A stretch of 64,000 bases of DNA from Caldilinea sp. CFX5 (GTDB lineage: Bacteria; Chloroflexota; Anaerolineae; Caldilineales; Caldilineaceae): the NCBI GenBank assembly GCA_021405325.1, contig QWII01000017.1, forward strand, positions 79,590 through 143,589. Reading direction: 5' to 3'. The notes beneath the pieces are model-generated. The model did no database searches and was not told the origin of the DNA. It worked only from the letters and a program-made list of their open reading frames with translations. A program made the position numbers and the translations under genes. Of the stretch, positions 61,492-64,000 are shown one piece after another (positions within the stretch are counted from its first letter, which is position 1; each line of letters opens with the position of its first letter).

Positions 61492-61519
61492 TTGACAAAT
61501 CGCTGATTTATTATATACT
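61492..61519 (+). promoter_or_regulatory. Promoter of the DUF1990 gene
   Basis: TTGACA (61492-61497) and TATACT (61514-61519) with 16-bp spacing. The -10 box lies inside the palindrome at 61512-61550. Confidence 0.75.
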
Positions 61520-61550
61520 AACCATAGTTATTAACTATAGTTAGTATATA
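61512..61550. promoter_or_regulatory. 39-bp palindromic operator over -10 box and leader
   Basis: The bases pair about a single central T with one mismatch (TATACTAAC.../...GTTAGTATA). It runs from the -10 box to the AGGAGG ribosome binding site (61550-61555). As DNA it would be a repressor site; as RNA a hairpin could mask the ribosome binding site. Confidence 0.75.
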
Positions 61551-61561
61551 GGAGGCACGAT

Positions 61562-62227
61562 ATGTTTCTCTCGTTTACCAAACCAACACAAGCAAAGATC
61601 GACGCCGTGCTGGCCCAATGTCAGGATCGACCCTATAGCTATCCCGATGTTGGCGTAACCTGGACAACGGCCAGGTCAACCACCCTTTCAACGGTCTATG
61701 CAATGGATCACAACCGGGTGAAGTTGGGCAATGGCGAGGCTGTGTTTCAACAGGCCAAACAAGCGCTCCTACATTGGCGCATGTGTAACCTGGGTTGGGC
61801 CGAAATTTGCGGCGCCTTCAAACCGACCGAGCCGGGGACGGTGATTACCTGTGTGCCGCAAATGTTTGGCGCGTGGCTGATCAATCCCTGTCGTGTGGTC
61901 TACAAAATTGATGAGAGCGCCAACGGGATTACCCGTTTTGGTCTGGCCTATGGCACTCTCCCTGGTCATGCCGCAATGGGCGAAGAGCGGTTTCTCGTCG
62001 AGTGGCATCATGCCGACGATACTGTCTGGTATGATATTCTGGCCTTCTCGCAACCGGGACATTGGCTGGCAAGCGCTGGTTATGCAGTTATGCGCGCCTT
62101 TCAAAAACGCTATGGTCGCGATTCCGCGCAGGTGATGGTACAGGCGTGCGCAGATCAAACCCGTTTGACGAATTCCGGCGATTGTGATACTGTTTTGGAA
62201 ACGTTTCCAGCGTCAATCCATTATTAG
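61562..62227 (+). CDS. DUF1990 family protein
   Basis: 221 residues. YAMDHNRVKLGNGEAVFQQAKQAL, NPCRVVYKIDE, RFGLAYGTLPGHAAMGEERFLVEW and WYDILAFSQPGHWL are conserved DUF1990 blocks. The fold resembles lipid-binding START/polyketide cyclases; function unproven. AGGAGG lies six bases before the ATG. Its last codons contain the LacI-type operator of the next gene. Confidence 0.9.
   Translation: MFLSFTKPTQAKIDAVLAQCQDRPYSYPDVGVTWTTARSTTLSTVYAMDHNRVKLGNGEAVFQQAKQALLHWRMCNLGWAEICGAFKPTEPGTVITCVPQMFGAWLINPCRVVYKIDESANGITRFGLAYGTLPGHAAMGEERFLVEWHHADDTVWYDILAFSQPGHWLASAGYAVMRAFQKRYGRDSAQVMVQACADQTRLTNSGDCDTVLETFPASIHY
62196..62209. promoter_or_regulatory. LacI-family operator upstream of the aldolase
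   Basis: TGGAAACGTTTCCA, a perfect 14-bp palindrome with the same GGAAACGTTTCC core as 49683-49704. It lies inside the last codons of the DUF1990 gene, 53 bases before the aldolase ATG. Confidence 0.65.
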
Positions 62228-62261
62228 TTTTTGCGCACAGTATCCAATGACGGAGGCTTTC

Positions 62262-63230
62262 ATGTTTGAGAATCCCTGGAGTGGCGTCTTTGCCGCTACC
62301 CTTTGCCCCTTCCGCCCCGATTACAGCATTGATGAAGAAGGGTTGCGCGCCTATTCGCGCTATCTGGCCGGCGTTGACGGAATGCGCGGTCTGGTCTGCA
62401 ATGGTCACACCGGCGAGGTGATGGGGCTGCGCGGCCACGAACGCGCCGAAGTGACCCGCATTATGGCGGACGAAGTGGGTCATCAGGTTAAGATTGTCTC
62501 CGGCGTCTGCTGTGATGGCAGCTTTGAGGCAATTGACCATGCGCTGGCCGCCAAAGAAGCAGGCGCTGACGCCATTCTGCTCATGCCGCCCCACCACTGG
62601 TTGCGTTTTGGCCGCACTTCCGAAACAGCAATTGGCTTTTTCCAGGATGTGGCCGAAGGGGCCAGGATTCCGATTGTCCTCCACCAATACCCCGACTGGA
62701 CCAAAGCCTCCTATTCGATGAAAGAGTTGGCCGAGATCGCTAAGATTCCCGAAGTGGTTGCCTTTAAAATGGGAAGCCGCAACTTTTCGCGGTTGGAGCA
62801 TGAATACCGCACGCTCAAGGAGATTGCACCCCACATTCCCCACCTGACCTGCCATGATGAATATTTGCTGGCGTCGCTGCTGGTTGGCTCGGATGGGGCG
62901 TTGGTTGGCTTTGCGGGCTTTGTGCCGGAGTTGATCGTGGCGTTGGTGCATAGCGCGCTGGCCGGTGATTATGCCAAGGCCAAGGCCACGCAAGAGGTGG
63001 TTCACAAGTTGAATCAGACGGTTTATCGCTTTGGCGAGCCTTCCAGCGACGCCCACCAACGCATGAAAGTGGCAATGGCGCTACAGGGACGCTTCCCGTC
63101 GATGACGGTGCGCCCGCCGTTGCGCCCGCTCTCTACTGCCGAAGTTGCCCGCATTCAACGCGAGTTGAACGAGTCGGGTTTTGATGCGTGGTATGCGGAA
63201 CATGGGTATCGGGAACGGGTGTTGGCGTAG
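62262..63230 (+). CDS. DapA/NanA-family aldolase or dehydratase
   Basis: 322 residues from the ATG at 62262 with GGAGG six bases upstream (an ATG at 62247 lies before that site). A (beta/alpha)8 barrel of the dihydrodipicolinate-synthase/N-acetylneuraminate-lyase family: GHTGEVMGL for the pyruvate carboxylate site, HQYPDW for the catalytic tyrosine, and VVAFKMGS with the Schiff-base lysine. Many members cleave or dehydrate sugar acids; the shared LacI-type operator with the 49.7-kb gene supports such a catabolic role here. Confidence 0.9.
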   Translation: MFENPWSGVFAATLCPFRPDYSIDEEGLRAYSRYLAGVDGMRGLVCNGHTGEVMGLRGHERAEVTRIMADEVGHQVKIVSGVCCDGSFEAIDHALAAKEAGADAILLMPPHHWLRFGRTSETAIGFFQDVAEGARIPIVLHQYPDWTKASYSMKELAEIAKIPEVVAFKMGSRNFSRLEHEYRTLKEIAPHIPHLTCHDEYLLASLLVGSDGALVGFAGFVPELIVALVHSALAGDYAKAKATQEVVHKLNQTVYRFGEPSSDAHQRMKVAMALQGRFPSMTVRPPLRPLSTAEVARIQRELNESGFDAWYAEHGYRERVLA

Positions 63231-63231
63231 A

Positions 63232-63305
63232 TTTGAGATCAAGAGGTTGAGAGATTCAGAGATTGGTATTGAGCAATCCCTGAATCTCTCAATCTCCTCT
63301 AAATC
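63232..63305. repeat. GAGATT-word hairpin
   Basis: GAGGTTGAGAGATTCAGAG and its complement (CTGAATCTCTCAATCTCCTC) pair around TATTGAGCAATCC. It sits between the converging aldolase and DUF5615-like genes, like the copy at 41735. Confidence 0.85.
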
Positions 63306-63725
63306 TCATCGACTAACAGCCCGACTGGGAATGTACAACCGCGGTGTGCCACGCACCCGATCAAGGTCTAGAATAATTTCGGCCAGATTTTCAGCACACC
63401 GCCAGCAGTAGGTGGGATCGGTCATCACACGGTCAAGGTTGCCAATGGTAATCACCGGCAGGCTATCTTCCTTCAGCAAAGCATTGATGACATATTCAAG
63501 CGAGCGTTTGCTATCATCAGCCGTGCGATTTCCTGTTAAGAGTAGATAGCCATTGTCCTGGCAAAATTGCCATACTTGTCTATCGCCAGCTTTAGGATGT
63601 AAGCCAACTTGTAGAAAGAAGGTTAATTCCATTGGAAACGTCGGCAAGAAACCCTGGTGCTCTAATGCTTGAAAAATCGCCTTGGCTTGCCCTTCACAGT
63701 TGTGATCACTCAGAATAATCTGCAT
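63306..63725 (-). CDS. DUF5615/Mut7-C-like PIN-fold protein
   Basis: 139 residues. ILSDHNCEGQAKAIFQAL at the start and GDRQVWQFCQDNGYLLLTGN about 60 residues later are the D...D arrangement of DUF5615-type PIN-like nucleases. It overlaps the DUF433-like gene upstream by 20 bases. The two families commonly form predicted toxin-antitoxin pairs. Confidence 0.65.
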   Translation of the reverse strand: MQIILSDHNCEGQAKAIFQALEHQGFLPTFPMELTFFLQVGLHPKAGDRQVWQFCQDNGYLLLTGNRTADDSKRSLEYVINALLKEDSLPVITIGNLDRVMTDPTYCWRCAENLAEIILDLDRVRGTPRLYIPSRAVSR

Positions 63726-64000
63726 CCGAATCTCCGTTGGTTGGGATGCGATGTTTCTCTAATAGGGCATACATGGCAGCCCGTTGAGGCGTCATCGGCA
63801 AAGGGGGCGTATTTGCCAGCTTTTCGGCGACCAGGCGACGATGATAGGCTTCTCGTTCTTTGCGGTATTCAATGGCCTTGGCTAATCTGGGTTCCAGGGT
63901 AGCGCGATGTTTTTCAATGTAGGCAATGGCCGTCTTGACCTGCAAGGGCGTCAAGTTGAAAATTTCGCAGATCTGATAGATCGATTTGCCGGCATCATAA
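63706..64000 (-). CDS. DUF433-like helix-turn-helix protein, 5' partial
   Basis: The frame runs off the window end. The visible N-terminal part reads YDAGKSIYQICEIFNLTPLQV, a helix-turn-helix of the DUF433 type, followed by KTAIAYIEKHRATLEPRL and a charged tail. As the upstream, overlapping partner of a PIN-like gene, it is the likely antitoxin. Confidence 0.6.
   Translation of the reverse strand, partial: YDAGKSIYQICEIFNLTPLQVKTAIAYIEKHRATLEPRLAKAIEYRKEREAYHRRLVAEKLANTPPLPMTPQRAAMYALLEKHRIPTNGDSDADYSE

Overview
The window looks like a chromosomal stretch of a Chloroflexota bacterium (Anaerolineae/Caldilineaceae-like). This is an inference from gene content, not a phylogenetic result: a PdtaS/PdtaR-type kinase with an ANTAR regulator, YfhO and GT-C membrane enzymes, DUF5695, DUF3754, DUF1990 and lamin-tail-domain proteins, cyanophycin metabolism, several ABC importers with Gfo/Idh/MocA and phytanoyl-CoA dioxygenase genes, and GC-rich coding sequence. 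There is no integrase, transposase, phage gene or CRISPR array. One tRNA (Pro, GGG) is present.

Layout. 0-9.2 kb: the 3' part of a zinc-ribbon DNA methyltransferase, an aspartate/aromatic aminotransferase, an RluA pseudouridine synthase, an ADP-ribosylglycohydrolase, a DUF3754 membrane protein, a COG2521-like methyltransferase, a deleted DUF4143 ATPase and a truncated DUF3800 gene. 9.5-19 kb: nitroreductase, phytanoyl-CoA dioxygenase, tRNA-Pro, a histidine kinase/ANTAR pair, then a GT2 / GT-C / YfhO lipid-linked glycosylation cluster. 19-25 kb (minus): a sugar ABC importer (binding protein, two permeases) with a DUF5695 protein. 26-34 kb (minus): a complete Opp/Dpp-type importer with an unusually long, apparently rearranged binding protein. 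34.5-37.6 kb: an ATPase fused to a nuclease-like domain, followed by three decayed genes. 37.6-43 kb: a 1367-residue secreted lamin-tail-domain protein and an AEC transporter. 43-49 kb: cyanophycin genes (HAD phosphatase, cphA, a frameshifted cphB, and a second intact divergent cphB). 49.7-56 kb: a Gfo/Idh/MocA oxidoreductase, a second Opp-type importer without ATPases, and an FMN 2-hydroxyacid oxidase. 56-64 kb: SMI1/KNR4, a class V aminotransferase, phytanoyl-CoA dioxygenase, a Phd/PIN toxin-antitoxin pair, a PfkB kinase, a PPOX protein, DUF1990, a DapA-family aldolase and a DUF433/DUF5615 pair.

Two signals run across genes. First, many intergenic gaps hold hairpins or word strings built from short words (about 7-12 nt) repeated in tandem, with a different word at each locus; some lie inside reading frames. 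One locus (57901-58160) is a set of nested palindromes in which the inner 91-bp unit is flanked by a 9-bp direct repeat, as expected of an inserted element. Second, two LacI-type operators with the same GGAAACGTTTCC core lie upstream of the 49.7-kb oxidoreductase/importer region and the 62.2-kb aldolase gene, suggesting one regulon for uptake and catabolism of a sugar-derived acid.

All calls come from reading the sequence by eye. Family names rest on recognised motifs; no database search was run.
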